A DNA stretch of 64,000 nt from Corynebacterium marambiense (GCF_016342275.1 NZ_JAEIOT010000016.1:124001-188000), one strand, 5' to 3'; positions 36,155 through 46,666 are shown, counted from the first letter of the stretch. Translations and numbers: made by a program. The notes: generated by a model from the sequence alone, not told the origin.

Positions 36155-37722
36155 GTTCCGGCCGTGGCGCCATGAGCGAGGTCAGCGAGATGGTCGGCAG
36201 GGTCACCGGCCGGAGTCACCGGAAGCGGAACCGCGACCGGAGGGACGCAGCAATCATCGCCGCGCTTGACCACGGCACGACGTCGACACGCTGCATCCTC
36301 TTCGACGCCCAGGGCACCACGCTCGCGACGTCACAGCTCGAGCACCGACAGATCTTCCCCCGGGCGGGCTGGGTCGAACACGACGCGACCGAGATCTGGG
36401 CGAACACCAGGCGTGTCCTCGCCGACTCGGTCGCCCGCTCGGATGTGAACCCCGGCGACATCGCGACCCTCGGCATCACCAACCAGCGGGAGACCGTCGT
36501 CGTCTGGGACGCGGCGACGGGCACACCGGTCCACAACGCAATCGTCTGGCAGGACACCCGCACCAAGCAGATTTGCGCCGGACTCGATCCCGACCTGTTC
36601 ACCCGTACCGGCCTGCCGGTATCCACCTACTTCTCGGGGCCGAAGATCGCCTGGCTCTTGGACACCGTTCCCGGAGTGCGATCACGCGCGGAATCCGGTG
36701 AGCTGCTCGTCGGCACGATGGACACGTGGCTGGTGTGGAACCTGACCCGGGGCGAACGGCACATCACCGACGTCACCAACGCCTCCCGCACCATGCTGAT
36801 GGATCTGGAGACGCAGACGTGGGACTCGGAGCTGTGCGCAGCACTCGGTATTCCAGAGTCGATGCTGCCGGAGATCGTCCCCTCCTCCGGTGACCTGGGG
36901 ACGGTGACCCGGACAGGTGACTTCTACGGGGTACCGATCGGCGGGATCCTGGGAGACCAGCAGGCCGCCACCTTCGGCCAGGCGTGCCTGGAACCGGGCG
37001 AGGCGAAGAACACCTATGGCACAGGAAACTTCCTCCTGCTCAACACGGGGACGAAGGTCAAACGCTCGGAACACGGGCTGATCTCGACGATCTGCTACAA
37101 GATCGGCAATGAGCCCACCGTGTTTGCCCTGGAGGGCTCGATTGCGGTGACCGGTTCCCTGGTGCAGTGGCTGCGGGACAACCTCGGGATCATCCGCACC
37201 GCCCCCGAGGTGGAGCGGCTGGCGCGAACGGTCAACGACAACGGTGGCTGCTACATCGTCCCGGCCTTCTCCGGGCTGCTGGCCCCGCACTGGCGGGATG
37301 ATGCACGTGGTGTGATCGCCGGACTGACCCGCTTCAACAACAAGGGCCACATCGCCCGCGCAGCGCTCGAGGCTGTGGCCTATCAGACCCGGGAGGTCGT
37401 GGAGGCCATGAACGCCGACTCCGGGGTTCCTCTGACTGCGCTACGGGTGGACGGCGGCATGGTGTCCAATGAACTGCTCATGCAGTTCCAGGCCGACCAG
37501 TTGGGCGTCCCGGTGACGGTGCCCGCGGTGCACGAAACGACCGCCCTGGGCGCGGCATACGCCGCCGGGCTCGCCGCCGGGATCTACTCCTCCACCGACG
37601 AAATCCGCACGATGTGGCGGGAGGAACACACCTACCAGCCGACCATGCTGGAAACCGAGCGGGAGAGCCTGTACGCGGGGTGGCACAAGGCGGTGGAACG
37701 GACACTGAACTGGGTGGACTAG
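36151..37722 (+). CDS. glpK: Glycerol kinase
   Basis: The enzyme phosphorylates glycerol to sn-glycerol-3-phosphate. The FGGY-kinase fold shows [16 protein letters not shown] (residues about 37-52), [37 protein letters not shown], the FGGY-like [19 protein letters not shown] and a C-terminal [12 protein letters not shown]. At 523 aa it is about 15-20 residues longer than usual. The extra N-terminal sequence is basic ([12 protein letters not shown]), and ATG codons at residues 8 and 14 are possible starts. Its TAG stop shares CTAG with the convergent fic stop. Confidence 0.95.
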   Translation: MSSGRGAMSEVSEMVGRVTGRSHRKRNRDRRDAAIIAALDHGTTSTRCILFDAQGTTLATSQLEHRQIFPRAGWVEHDATEIWANTRRVLADSVARSDVNPGDIATLGITNQRETVVVWDAATGTPVHNAIVWQDTRTKQICAGLDPDLFTRTGLPVSTYFSGPKIAWLLDTVPGVRSRAESGELLVGTMDTWLVWNLTRGERHITDVTNASRTMLMDLETQTWDSELCAALGIPESMLPEIVPSSGDLGTVTRTGDFYGVPIGGILGDQQAATFGQACLEPGEAKNTYGTGNFLLLNTGTKVKRSEHGLISTICYKIGNEPTVFALEGSIAVTGSLVQWLRDNLGIIRTAPEVERLARTVNDNGGCYIVPAFSGLLAPHWRDDARGVIAGLTRFNNKGHIARAALEAVAYQTREVVEAMNADSGVPLTALRVDGGMVSNELLMQFQADQLGVPVTVPAVHETTALGAAYAAGLAAGIYSSTDEIRTMWREEHTYQPTMLETERESLYAGWHKAVERTLNWVD

Positions 37723-38924
37723 TCGGCCAGCCGGCGTCCGATCCCCTCCGCGACGTCATCCATCAGTTCCAGGACGGCAGGCGCCCGCCAGGCCCGGCGT
37801 CGCTTCCCGATCTGGTATGCCACGACTATTCCCGCCTCCTCCAGAGACGACAGTGCCCGCCGTGCGGTGATCCCGGTGCAGCCGAGGTTGTCCGTCACCG
37901 TGGTGACGTCGACCACCGGTTGCGAGGTCAGGAGATCGCAGATCTTCCGGTCGGCGGCGTCCGCCCGTGAGGTGAGTAGCGGTTCCCACTCCATGTCACG
38001 CATGGAACGGAGTTCAACGGCGGTGTCCACACCGAGTTCAGCCGCCTGGCGTGCACACGTGGTGAACAACCGGATGACAGGTTCGGGATCGCCTGCACGA
38101 TAGGCCGTCAGGGCGAAGAAGTAGTCCGCGACCCGCGTGAGCAGTCGCGCGGAGAGCGGTAGCGCCGCGGTCGCCGTCAGATCGGCATTGCGCAGCAGCA
38201 CATGGACGAGCGCCCGCCCTGTCCTGCCGTTGCCGTCGGCGAACGGGTGAATCGTCTCGAACTGGGCGTGCGCCACCGCGATCTTCGCCAGCACCGGAAG
38301 ATCCGTCCGCCGCATGAACGCACAGAGGTCGTCGATGAGGTCGGGGACTGCAGCACTATCAGGGGCGACGAATTCCGCGCCTGCGGGGCTGAGATCCGAC
38401 CCACCGATCCACACGGGTTCACCACGGAACTGGCCCGCGATCTCCGGGTTGGTGCGCTCCATCAGTATGCGGTGCATCTCGAGGATGGTCCCGGGGCTCA
38501 ATGGATCGACCGTCCCGGACGCCAGCTCCATGGCTCTGATATTGGCGACGATCTCGGGTGCGTTGCCCCGTGAGCCGGGTTGATCGGCGCCGAACATCTC
38601 TTCCTCGACCAGTTTCCGCGACGAGACGGTCAAGCGTTCTATCCGTGAGGAGGCGCTGGCTTCGCTACGAAGCAGCAGGGCGGTGAACGGCAACAGTGAG
38701 GTGTGCCGGGCGGCATCGAAGCGGACGATCTCCAGGGTCGCCGCCTCTATCTCGGCGAACAGATCCGTCGGAAGGCTAAGTGTCACACCTGAGATCTCCG
38801 GGACCACCGATTCCCGGTAGGTGGCGGGGAGCCGTGTGCGCCGACGTGGGGACAACAGATCGGTGTTGCGGGGCTGCCAGGGGCGTTCACGGATGCGGAC
38901 ACAGGGCCATCCCCGTTCAGTCAC
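37719..38924 (-). CDS. Fic family protein with C-terminal winged helix
   Basis: A 401-aa Fic enzyme likely to transfer AMP (or another nucleotide part) to a protein hydroxyl. The active loop [12 protein letters not shown] is complete (226-237). An N-terminal SxxxE inhibitory helix is visible as SSRIER (92-97), although Arg replaces the usual Gly/Asn after Glu. The C-terminal third (about 320-390) reads as a winged helix ([41 protein letters not shown] in part), a common Fic partner that could bind the gene's own promoter. I use GTG at 38924, preceded by GGAGGAGGGG; the open frame starts 9 codons earlier. Two palindromic operators lie upstream. Confidence 0.9.
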   Translation of the reverse strand: MTERGWPCVRIRERPWQPRNTDLLSPRRRTRLPATYRESVVPEISGVTLSLPTDLFAEIEAATLEIVRFDAARHTSLLPFTALLLRSEASASSRIERLTVSSRKLVEEEMFGADQPGSRGNAPEIVANIRAMELASGTVDPLSPGTILEMHRILMERTNPEIAGQFRGEPVWIGGSDLSPAGAEFVAPDSAAVPDLIDDLCAFMRRTDLPVLAKIAVAHAQFETIHPFADGNGRTGRALVHVLLRNADLTATAALPLSARLLTRVADYFFALTAYRAGDPEPVIRLFTTCARQAAELGVDTAVELRSMRDMEWEPLLTSRADAADRKICDLLTSQPVVDVTTVTDNLGCTGITARRALSSLEEAGIVVAYQIGKRRRAWRAPAVLELMDDVAEGIGRRLAD

Positions 38925-38962
38925 GTCCACCCCTCCTCCAGTCTCTTCCACTCCAGCGATGA

Positions 38963-38990
38963 ACGAACAGTTATCCGGTCAAGTGTTCAC
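38963..38990. promoter_or_regulatory. fic operator palindrome 1
   Basis: ACGAACAGTT-N8-AAGTGTTCAC. The two 10-bp arms match as inverted copies at 7 of 10 positions. It lies 39-66 bp before the start codon and overlaps a GATAAC -10-like hexamer. Confidence 0.6.
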
Positions 38991-39003
38991 GAGACTACCA
39001 ACG

Positions 39004-39031
39004 GTGAACATTTAGGGCATCAACTGTTCAC
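39004..39031. promoter_or_regulatory. fic operator palindrome 2
   Basis: GTGAACATTT-N8-AACTGTTCAC, 9 of 10 positions symmetric, exactly 41 bp from operator 1. Confidence 0.65.
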
Positions 39032-39086
39032 TTTCCTCCCTTCTGGGGACAGATCCGCCGGTTGATGGCCACGATCCGGTGCAGAC

Positions 39087-39129
39087 GGGCGCCTTTGTCC
39101 CGACGGTGACCGTCGGGACAAAGGCGCCC
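39087..39129 (-). terminator. pyc terminator, 20-bp perfect stem
   Basis: 39087-39106 and 39110-39129 are exact reverse complements with a 3-nt loop, starting 17 bp beyond the pyc stop codon on the minus strand. No T-run follows. It also insulates fic from pyc. Confidence 0.85.
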
Positions 39130-39145
39130 GAGTTCCTGGATGCAT

Positions 39146-42100
39146 CTACTCCGCCGGATCGATGACGACGAGCAGATCACCGCCCTCCACCTTGACCGAG
39201 GTTCCGAGAACAACGCGACTGATCCGGCCGGCCACGGGGGCGGTAATGGTGGCTTCCATCTTCATCGCCTCAATGATGGCGACTGGGTCTCCCGCGGCGA
39301 CACTGTCACCGTCCTTCGCATTGACGGTGACGACTCCAGCGAACGGGGCCGCGACATGCCCCGGATTCGAGGTGTCCGCCTTCTCCGCTTCGGGAGTCTC
39401 GGACTTCACGGAACGGTTCCGGACCCGGATGGGCCGGATCTGGCCGTTGACCGTGCAGACGACGGTGCACATGCCCTTGGAGTCGGCCTCAGACACGGCG
39501 TCGAGGCGCACGGTGATCTCCTGTCCGGTGCGTAGCCGGACGGTGATTTCCTCGCCGTGATTGAGTCCGTAGAAGAACTGGTTGTCACCCAGCACTGTGG
39601 TATCGCCGTGCAGGCGCCGGTGCTCGGCGAGTTCCTTCGCAGGCGCCGGAAAAAGCAACCGGTCGAGTGTGGCACGTCGGACCATCGGGTCCTCGTCGAT
39701 GAGCAACGCGGCATCATCCTCCGAGACGGGGGTCAAGGTGGAGGGCTTCTCCGCGCGCCCTTCGAGAGCGCGGGAACGCAACGGCTCGGGCCACCCGCCG
39801 GGCGGGGTACCGAGTTCACCACGCAGGAACGCGATCACCGAATCGGGGATGTCGTACTTCTGCGGGTCTGCGACGAAATCGGCCGGGTCGACACCGGCAC
39901 CGACGAGATGCAGGGCGAGATCACCGACGACCTTGGAGCTCGGGGTGACCTTCGTCGGGCGACCCAGCATCTCGTTCACCGCGGCGTAGTTGTCCTCGAT
40001 GAGCTCGAAGCGGTCGGCCAACCCCAGCGCCGTCGCCTGGGCACGGAGGTTCGACAACTGGCCGCCGGGAATCTCATGGTGGTAGACGCGACCGGTCGGC
40101 CCCGGGGTTCCGGATTCGAACGGTGCGTAGACGCGGCGGACGGCCTCCCAGTAGGGCTCAAGGTCGCAGACCGCGCGCATGTCCAGGCCGGTGTCGTGCT
40201 CGGTATTCTCGAATGCGGCAACGATCGCGGACAGAGACGGCTGGGACGTGGTGCCGGACAGCGGCGCCGAGGCACCGTCGATGGCGTCCGCCCCGGCGTT
40301 CACCGCAGCGATGTAGGTGGCCAACTGGCCACCTGCGGTGTCGTGGGTGTGCACGTGCACCGGGAGGTCGAACTCACTGCGCAGCGCAGAGACGAGATTC
40401 GTCGCCGCGATCGGACGCAGCAGACCCGCCATATCCTTGATCGCCAGCACGTGCGCCCCGGATTCGACGATCTGTTCCGCGAGCTTCAGGTAGTAGTCCA
40501 GCGTGTAGAGCTTTTCACTCGGACTGCTCATGTCACCCGAGTACGCCATGGCGACCTCCGCGACGGCGGTGCCGGTGGACAGGACTGCATCGATCGCGGG
40601 ACGCATCTGGGAGACGTCGTTGAGCGCGTCGAAGATACGGAAGATGTCAACACCGCTCCGTGCGGCCTCCTCGACGAACGCGTTGCAGACGGTGTCCGGA
40701 TAGGGCGTGTAGCCGACGGTGTTCCGACCACGCAGCAGCATCTGAATGTTCACGTTGGGCATCGCTCGGCGCAGTTCATCGAGCCGCTCCCACGGATCCT
40801 CGTAGAGGAAACGCATTGCGACGTCGTAGGTCGCTCCGCCCCACGCCTCGACGGACAGGAGATCGGGGGTGGAGTGGGCGACATGGCGTGCGGCGTCGAC
40901 CAATGCACTGGAACGGACCCGCGTCGCGAGCAGCGACTGGTGAGCGTCGCGGAAGGTCGTCTCGGTGACCGCCACGGCGCGCTGAGCGCGCAGCTGCTCC
41001 GCGAACGCTTTCGGGCCGAGCTTCAGCAGCCGGTCGCGCGAGCCCTCGGGCAGCGGTGCGTCGGGATCCAGGGTGGGCAGCTTGTCCGACGGCAGCGGCG
41101 CCTCGGGACGGGGGCCATGGGGACGGTTAACCGTGGTATCCGCCAGGAAGCTCAGTACCCGGCCTGCCTCGTTGTCCGCGGGCGGGGCAGCGAGCAGCCA
41201 CGGGTGTTCGTTGATGAAGGAGGTATCGATCCGCTTGTTCTGGAAGTCCGGCTCCCGCAGCAGCGCGCGGAGGAAACCAATGTTTGTCGCGACACCGGCG
41301 ACGGTAAATTCGGCCAGAGCCCGCTGGGCGCGGGTGACCGCGGCGGTGAAGTCACCGCCACGACAGGTCATCTTGACGAGCATCGAGTCGAAGTGCGCCG
41401 TGATCTCTCCCCCGAGCTGTGCCGCGCCGTCGAGACGCACACCCGCACCACCCGGCGACCGGTAGGCGGTGACGATGCCGGTGTCCGGACGGAACCCGTT
41501 ACCCGGATCCTCCGTGGTGATGCGGCACTGCAGGGCTGCTCCCTTCAGCTCGATCCGATCCTGAGTGAGGCCGAGTTCCTTTAGAGTCGCACCCGCGGCG
41601 AGCTGCAACTGGGCCCGCACGAGGTCGACGAGGGTGACCTCCTCGGTGACGGTGTGTTCGACCTGGATGCGGGGATTCATCTCGATGAAGACGTGGCGCC
41701 CCTGCTCATCGACCAGGAACTCGACGGTGCCGGCCCCGGTGTAGTTGATCGACCGGCAGAACTTCACCGCATCGGCGCAGATCGCCTCACGCTGTTCCTG
41801 GGTGATGTGCTGCGCAGGGGCGATCTCGACGACCTTCTGGTGGCGGCGCTGCACCGAGCAGTCACGTTCGAAGAGGTGCACGACCTCACCAGTGTGGTCC
41901 CCGAGGATCTGCACCTCGATATGCTGCGGTTTGATCACCGCTCGTTCCAGGTACACCCGTGAATCACCGAAGGCACTCATCGCCTCACGCGAGGCCTCGG
42001 CGGCGAGAGCCGCAAGTTTGTCGGGGGACTCGATGAAGCGCATGCCACGCCCACCGCCACCGGCAACAGCCTTGACGAACAGCGGATACTCCTGGCCCTC

Positions 42101-42544
42101 CGCCTGTCGGACGATCTCGTCGATGTCGTCGGTGGGCGGAGACTCGTTGAGGGTCGGTAGCCCGGCGCGGCGGGCCGCGGCGACGGCCTGTGACTTGTCT
42201 CCGGTGAGGTCAAGAACCTCGGGAGACGGTCCGATGAAGGTAATACCGTTCTCCGCGCATTCGCGCGCCAGCTGGGCGTTCTCGGAGAGGAAACCGTAAC
42301 CCGGGTAGATCGCGTCCGCCCCGGAGAGTTTCGCCACCCGAATCATCTCGTCGATGTTGAGATAGGCCTTGACCGGAGAATCATCCTTGCCGATCAGATA
42401 GGCCTCGGTGGCGTGGCTCCGGTGGAAGGAATTGCGGTCCTCCTGCGGGTAGACCGCGACGGTGGTGGCACCGACCTCGTAGGCGGCGCGGAACGCACGG
42501 ACGGCGATCTCTCCGCGGTTGGCTACCAGTATCTTCTTCAGCAT
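39146..42544 (-). CDS. pyc: Pyruvate carboxylase
   Basis: The main anaplerotic enzyme: pyruvate + bicarbonate + ATP to oxaloacetate. The 1132-aa protein has, in order, biotin carboxylase ([19 protein letters not shown] at residue 3, AVAGGGGRGMRF, EMNPRIQVEHTVTEEV), carboxyltransferase (about 530-800: TTFRDAHQSLLATRVR, ETWGG-type EAWGGATYDVAMRF, VHVHTHDTAGGQLATY), a tetramerisation region and a C-terminal biotinyl domain with EAMKMEAT and Lys1095. ATG at 42544 follows AAGGAAGCAG; the frame is open 12 codons earlier. It uses BirA for biotin. Its product supplies oxaloacetate to the neighbouring methylcitrate cycle. Confidence 0.97.
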   Translation of the reverse strand: MLKKILVANRGEIAVRAFRAAYEVGATTVAVYPQEDRNSFHRSHATEAYLIGKDDSPVKAYLNIDEMIRVAKLSGADAIYPGYGFLSENAQLARECAENGITFIGPSPEVLDLTGDKSQAVAAARRAGLPTLNESPPTDDIDEIVRQAEGQEYPLFVKAVAGGGGRGMRFIESPDKLAALAAEASREAMSAFGDSRVYLERAVIKPQHIEVQILGDHTGEVVHLFERDCSVQRRHQKVVEIAPAQHITQEQREAICADAVKFCRSINYTGAGTVEFLVDEQGRHVFIEMNPRIQVEHTVTEEVTLVDLVRAQLQLAAGATLKELGLTQDRIELKGAALQCRITTEDPGNGFRPDTGIVTAYRSPGGAGVRLDGAAQLGGEITAHFDSMLVKMTCRGGDFTAAVTRAQRALAEFTVAGVATNIGFLRALLREPDFQNKRIDTSFINEHPWLLAAPPADNEAGRVLSFLADTTVNRPHGPRPEAPLPSDKLPTLDPDAPLPEGSRDRLLKLGPKAFAEQLRAQRAVAVTETTFRDAHQSLLATRVRSSALVDAARHVAHSTPDLLSVEAWGGATYDVAMRFLYEDPWERLDELRRAMPNVNIQMLLRGRNTVGYTPYPDTVCNAFVEEAARSGVDIFRIFDALNDVSQMRPAIDAVLSTGTAVAEVAMAYSGDMSSPSEKLYTLDYYLKLAEQIVESGAHVLAIKDMAGLLRPIAATNLVSALRSEFDLPVHVHTHDTAGGQLATYIAAVNAGADAIDGASAPLSGTTSQPSLSAIVAAFENTEHDTGLDMRAVCDLEPYWEAVRRVYAPFESGTPGPTGRVYHHEIPGGQLSNLRAQATALGLADRFELIEDNYAAVNEMLGRPTKVTPSSKVVGDLALHLVGAGVDPADFVADPQKYDIPDSVIAFLRGELGTPPGGWPEPLRSRALEGRAEKPSTLTPVSEDDAALLIDEDPMVRRATLDRLLFPAPAKELAEHRRLHGDTTVLGDNQFFYGLNHGEEITVRLRTGQEITVRLDAVSEADSKGMCTVVCTVNGQIRPIRVRNRSVKSETPEAEKADTSNPGHVAAPFAGVVTVNAKDGDSVAAGDPVAIIEAMKMEATITAPVAGRISRVVLGTSVKVEGGDLLVVIDPAE

Positions 42545-42700
42545 CTCGTCTGCTTCCTTGGAACTAGAACTGTGGATCACGGTTGAACCGGTTCCCCTCG
42601 GGCAACGGGGTCGGTGGACCGGGTCGCGGGTCGCCGGAGGATTGACATCGATAAGAATGACGCGACGCCACCGCCGTAAGCGACAGTGGCGCAGGACACC

Positions 42701-42710
42701 TTATAATCTA
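42701..42710 (-). promoter_or_regulatory. Candidate pyc promoter -10 (TAGATTATAA)
   Basis: The most AT-rich element of the 255-bp gap between prpC and pyc. It would give a leader of about 150 nt. No convincing -35 is visible. Confidence 0.4.
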
Positions 42711-42799
42711 CCAAGTGGCGACCATCATCCGCAGGTGTTTGGGGCGCCCCCGCCACACCGGACGACCGAGAACGGGGTGACGGGGACGGGTCTGTGGGG

Positions 42800-43951
42800 T
42801 CAGGCGGCGTGACCGGAGGGAATCTCACGCTGGTCGGGGCCGTGGTAGGCCGACAGGGGACGGATCAGTCGGTTGTCCTCGCTCTGCTCGATGATGTGCG
42901 CGATCCAACCCGTGATCCGGGACATCACGAACAGCGGGGTGAAGAACTCGACCTCGAAACCGAGCAGGTAGTACGCGGGGCCGGAGGGGAAGTCGAGGTT
43001 GGGCTTCATTCCCTTGGCCTCATCGACGGTGGCCGCCATCCGGTCGTACATCTCGACCCATTTGGCACCGTCGTGGTTCTCGGCGAGTGCCTTGAAAGCG
43101 GCCTCCATCGTGGGGACCCGGGAGTCGCCCTTCTTGTAGACACGGTGGCCGAAGCCCATGATGAGCTGCTTCTTCGCCAGGGCGTCGGTGACCCACTGTT
43201 CGGCGTTAGCAGGATCCCCAATCTCGAGCATGGTCTCCATGACAGCCTCGTTGGCGCCGCCGTGCAGCGGCCCCTTGAGGGCTCCGATCGCGGCCGTGAT
43301 GGCGGAGTAGCTGTCCGACATCGTCGAGGTGACCACACGGGAGGTGAACGTGGAGGCGTTGAAGGAGTGCTCGGCGTAGAGAATCATCGACACATCGAAG
43401 GCGTGGATGTCCTCCGGGTTCAGCGCCGGGGAGCCTTCCTCACGTCCGAAGGACATGGACAGGAAGTTCTCCGTGAAGCCCAGCTCCGGATCGGGGGCGA
43501 TGAAGTCCAGCCCCTGACGACGACGCATGTCTAGCGCGACGATGGTCGGCAGCTTGGCCAGCAGATGCATGCCACTGTCCCGGATGTGCTCGGAATCGCG
43601 GCTGTAGGCATCCGGGTCCTGGGTGCCAATCCAGCTCACCGCGGTACGGAGCACGTCCATGGGGTGACAGGTGGTCGGAAGACCGCGGACCAGGTCCACC
43701 AGGCCCGGCTCGAGTTCACGGAGTGAGCGCTCTCGGTCAGAGAACTCCCTCAGCTGCTCCGGCGTGGGGAGCTCACCGTTCCAGAGGAGGTAGGCCACCT
43801 CTTCGAAGCTGCAGTTCGCGGCGAGATCCTGCACGGGGTAGCCGCAGTAGGTGAGCGAGTTGGTTTCGGGGACGACCTTGGACACGGCGGTGGAGTCGAC
43901 GACGACGCCACCGAGGCCCTTGTGGATGGTCGGCTGGGTGTTTTCGGACAT
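42800..43951 (-). CDS. prpC: 2-methylcitrate synthase
   Basis: Condenses propionyl-CoA with oxaloacetate. The 383-aa citrate-synthase-fold protein has GGAN (PLHGGANEAVM) and FGHRVYKKGDSRVP with active-site His, and GPAYYLLGFEVEFFTPLFVMSRITGW with the catalytic Asp/Glu region. Length and the PrpDB neighbours favour methylcitrate synthase over the main citrate synthase. CTAAGGAGTATCC precedes the ATG. It is separated from prpB by 161 bp with a GC-rich hairpin, unlike the prpD-prpB junction. Confidence 0.95.
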   Translation of the reverse strand: MSENTQPTIHKGLGGVVVDSTAVSKVVPETNSLTYCGYPVQDLAANCSFEEVAYLLWNGELPTPEQLREFSDRERSLRELEPGLVDLVRGLPTTCHPMDVLRTAVSWIGTQDPDAYSRDSEHIRDSGMHLLAKLPTIVALDMRRRQGLDFIAPDPELGFTENFLSMSFGREEGSPALNPEDIHAFDVSMILYAEHSFNASTFTSRVVTSTMSDSYSAITAAIGALKGPLHGGANEAVMETMLEIGDPANAEQWVTDALAKKQLIMGFGHRVYKKGDSRVPTMEAAFKALAENHDGAKWVEMYDRMAATVDEAKGMKPNLDFPSGPAYYLLGFEVEFFTPLFVMSRITGWIAHIIEQSEDNRLIRPLSAYHGPDQREIPSGHAA

Positions 43952-44069
43952 GACGGATACTCCTTAGAGGTGAGCTGGGGGGATGCGGAGGTTGCTGATC
44001 GACGTCCGCCTGGGTCGCGGCGTCGCTTCCGGATCGCTGGTGTCAGCGTTGTCCGGGGAAGTTTGTGGT

Positions 44070-44105
44070 GGGCCGGCCCCGAAATGTCAGGAACGGGACC
44101 GGCCC
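44070..44105 (-). terminator. Hairpin between prpB and prpC
   Basis: GGGCCGGCCCCG (44070-44081) and CGGGACCGGCCC (44094-44105) form a 12-bp stem with one wobble and a 12-nt loop, 7 bp after the prpB stop. It may attenuate readthrough into prpC. Confidence 0.6.
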
Positions 44106-44112
44106 CGTCCAC

Positions 44113-45027
44113 CTAGTCGCCCGGAGGTCGGCGGTAGGTGAACAGCTTCTGGTCGAAGACGTTGTACTCGGCGTAGCGCAGGAGCTCGTAGAGCCGGGAG
44201 CGGTGCTGCATCCGGTCGAGCCACCCGGTCTGGGTACCCGTCGCGGCGATGTCGGCGAGAGCATCCTCGACCTGTCCCATCGCGATACGGAGGGTGGTGA
44301 CCGGGTAGATCACCGCGTTATAGCCGATATCTTCGAGCAGCTCGGCTCCGATCAACTCGGTTTTGCCGAACTCGGTCATATTGGCCAGGAGGGGGATGTC
44401 CACGGCGGCCCGGAACTTCTCGAAGTCCGCCGGGGTGCGGAGTGCCTCGGTGAAGATCATGTCCGCACCGGCGTCGGCGTAGGCCTTCGCCCGTGCGATG
44501 GCGGCGTCGATCCCCTCGGTTCCGGCGGCGTCGGTCCGGGCGCAGATGACGAAGCTGTCGTCGCGCCGGGCGGAGACCGCGGCACCGAGCCGACGCACCA
44601 TCACGTCCGTCGGCACGACCTCCTTGCCGTCGAGGTGACCGCAGCGCTTGGGGTTGACCTGGTCCTCCAGGTGACAGCCCGCGAGGCCTGCGTCCTCGAG
44701 TTCGCTGACGGTGCGGGCCGCGGACATGGGCTCACCGAAGCCGGTGTCGGCGTCGACGAGGACGGGCAGTTCCGTGGCGCGGGCGATCTGCCGTGCACGT
44801 CCGGCGACCTCGGTGAGGGTGGTTAGTCCGATGTCAGGCAAGGCCAGGTCTGCAGCCACGACGGCGCCGGAGACGTAGACCCCCTCGAAACCCGCGTCGG
44901 CAATAGCCCGGGCCACCAGCGGGGAGAACGCTCCTGGCATGCGCTGGATACGGCCACTTGTGAGTCCCGCGCGGAAGGTCTCGCGACGTTCGGTGGGAGT
45001 GGTTGCGGCGGAGAACAGGTTGGTCAT
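44113..45027 (-). CDS. prpB: 2-methylisocitrate lyase
   Basis: Cleaves 2-methylisocitrate to pyruvate and succinate. The 304-aa ICL/PEPM-family protein has the Mg-binding VLVDADTGFGEP and the active loop NPKRCGHLDGKEVV with catalytic Cys. The length is standard. Its ATG directly abuts the prpD stop (44 codons of context show no gap), so the two are translationally coupled. Confidence 0.95.
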   Translation of the reverse strand: MTNLFSAATTPTERRETFRAGLTSGRIQRMPGAFSPLVARAIADAGFEGVYVSGAVVAADLALPDIGLTTLTEVAGRARQIARATELPVLVDADTGFGEPMSAARTVSELEDAGLAGCHLEDQVNPKRCGHLDGKEVVPTDVMVRRLGAAVSARRDDSFVICARTDAAGTEGIDAAIARAKAYADAGADMIFTEALRTPADFEKFRAAVDIPLLANMTEFGKTELIGAELLEDIGYNAVIYPVTTLRIAMGQVEDALADIAATGTQTGWLDRMQHRSRLYELLRYAEYNVFDQKLFTYRRPPGD

Positions 45028-46533
45028 CTAGAACAGCCCCTCCGGGGTTTCGGGTGCACGGGCGAGCACGTCATCGGAGAGCTCGATGTTGAGCTGGTCG
45101 AGTTCTCCGGAGCCGAGGTCATCGAGGCGCTGGACGACGTCGAGGAAGCGGTTCTGTTCGGCGTCGGAGACGACGCCCTCGGCGAGGGTCCGGAACTTGG
45201 TGATGTACTGCTCGCGGGCGAAGGGGCGGGCGCCCAGCGGGTGGGCGTCGGCGATGGCGAGCTCATCGGTGATGACGGTGCCATCCTTCAAGGTGACCTC
45301 GGCGCGGCAACCGAAGGCCTTCTCATTCGGGTCCTCGGCGTGGTAGCGGCGCGTCCACTCCGGATCCTCCACGGTGGAGATCTTCCGCCACAGTTCGATG
45401 GTCTCCGGGCGGTGCGCCCGCTCGGGTGCATACGAGCGCTCGTGGTGCCAGTCACCGTCCTCAAGGGCAACGGCGAAGATGTACATGATTGAGTGGTCGA
45501 GGGTTTCGCGCGAGGCGTCGGGATCGAACTTCTGCGGGTCGTTGGACCCGGTGCCGATGACGTAGTGGGTGTGGTGGGAGGTGTGGAGTTCGATCTTCTC
45601 GACCTGAGCGAGGTCTCCGATCTGCTCCCGCATCCGGCGTGCCAGGTCGATGGGTGCCTGGGACTGGTACTCGGCGGAGTGCTCCTTGGTGAAGGTGTCG
45701 AGAATGGCCCGCTTTTCCTCGCCTGCGGCGGGCAGCGGGATAGTGTAGCTGGCCTCGGGTCCGCCGAGCATCCAGGCGATGACACCGTCCTCTCCCTCCC
45801 AGATCGGAGCCGGAGCACCCTCGCCGCGCATGGCCCGGTCGATGGATTCGATGGCCATCTTGCCGGCGAACGCCGGGGCAAAGGCCTTCCAGGACGAGAT
45901 CAGGCCTTTCCGCGACTGGCGGGTCGCGGTCGTCGTGTGGAGTGCCTGCCCGATGGCCTGGTAGATCGTCTCGTCATCCAGGTGGAGGAGCGTTCCGAGA
46001 CCTGCGGCGACGGAGGGGCCGAGATGGGCGACGTGGTCGATCTTGTGCTCGTGGAGGCACATGCCACGGACGAGGTCGACCTGGATCTCATATCCGGTGG
46101 CGATACCGCGGATCAGGTCATGGCCGGTTGCACCACGGTGCTGGGCAACCGCAACGATCGGTGGGATGTTGTCACCGGGGTGGGAGTATTCGGCGGCGAG
46201 GAAGGTGTCGTGGAAGTCGAGTTCACGCACGGCGGTGCCGTTGGCGAGGGCCGCCCATTCGGCGGAGTAGTTGCCTGGGGCACCGAAGACTTTGGCCCCA
46301 CCTTGAGCGGTCGGATGCGCGGTGGCCTGCCGACGGGCGACGCTGACCGGGCGGCGGAGGACGGATGCAGCCGACACTGCGGCGTTGTCGATGATCCGGT
46401 TGATGATCATCTCCCGGGTATCGTCCGGGACCTCCACCGGATCGGTCGCCACGTTGGCGATCCGCTGGGCGAGATGTTCACTGCGGGGGAACTCCTCCGC
46501 GGAACGGCGGGTGCGGACTTCGATGTTCTCCAT
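45028..46533 (-). CDS. prpD: 2-methylcitrate dehydratase
   Basis: Dehydrates 2-methylcitrate in the propionate-degrading methylcitrate cycle. The 501-aa MmgE/PrpD-family protein has [28 protein letters not shown] and [16 protein letters not shown] in its first half and the small C-terminal domain with [27 protein letters not shown] precedes the ATG. First gene of prpDBC, divergent from prpR. Confidence 0.95.
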   Translation of the reverse strand: MENIEVRTRRSAEEFPRSEHLAQRIANVATDPVEVPDDTREMIINRIIDNAAVSAASVLRRPVSVARRQATAHPTAQGGAKVFGAPGNYSAEWAALANGTAVRELDFHDTFLAAEYSHPGDNIPPIVAVAQHRGATGHDLIRGIATGYEIQVDLVRGMCLHEHKIDHVAHLGPSVAAGLGTLLHLDDETIYQAIGQALHTTTATRQSRKGLISSWKAFAPAFAGKMAIESIDRAMRGEGAPAPIWEGEDGVIAWMLGGPEASYTIPLPAAGEEKRAILDTFTKEHSAEYQSQAPIDLARRMREQIGDLAQVEKIELHTSHHTHYVIGTGSNDPQKFDPDASRETLDHSIMYIFAVALEDGDWHHERSYAPERAHRPETIELWRKISTVEDPEWTRRYHAEDPNEKAFGCRAEVTLKDGTVITDELAIADAHPLGARPFAREQYITKFRTLAEGVVSDAEQNRFLDVVQRLDDLGSGELDQLNIELSDDVLARAPETPEGLF

Positions 46534-46666
46534 GGACTGTCCTATCGGGGTCGGGGCTGGCGCGTGGTCGCGTCACGGGCAATCAGTCTCCGACACACCC
46601 CCGTTCGGAGGTATGTAACGGATATCTTGTTGCCCGACTATACAGTGGTTCACAACCCCTCCAAGC

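Noticed and set aside
39557..41584. A 675-codon plus-strand open frame inside pyc
   Set aside because: Antisense shadow of pyruvate carboxylase with biased Arg/Gly/Val composition and no domain.
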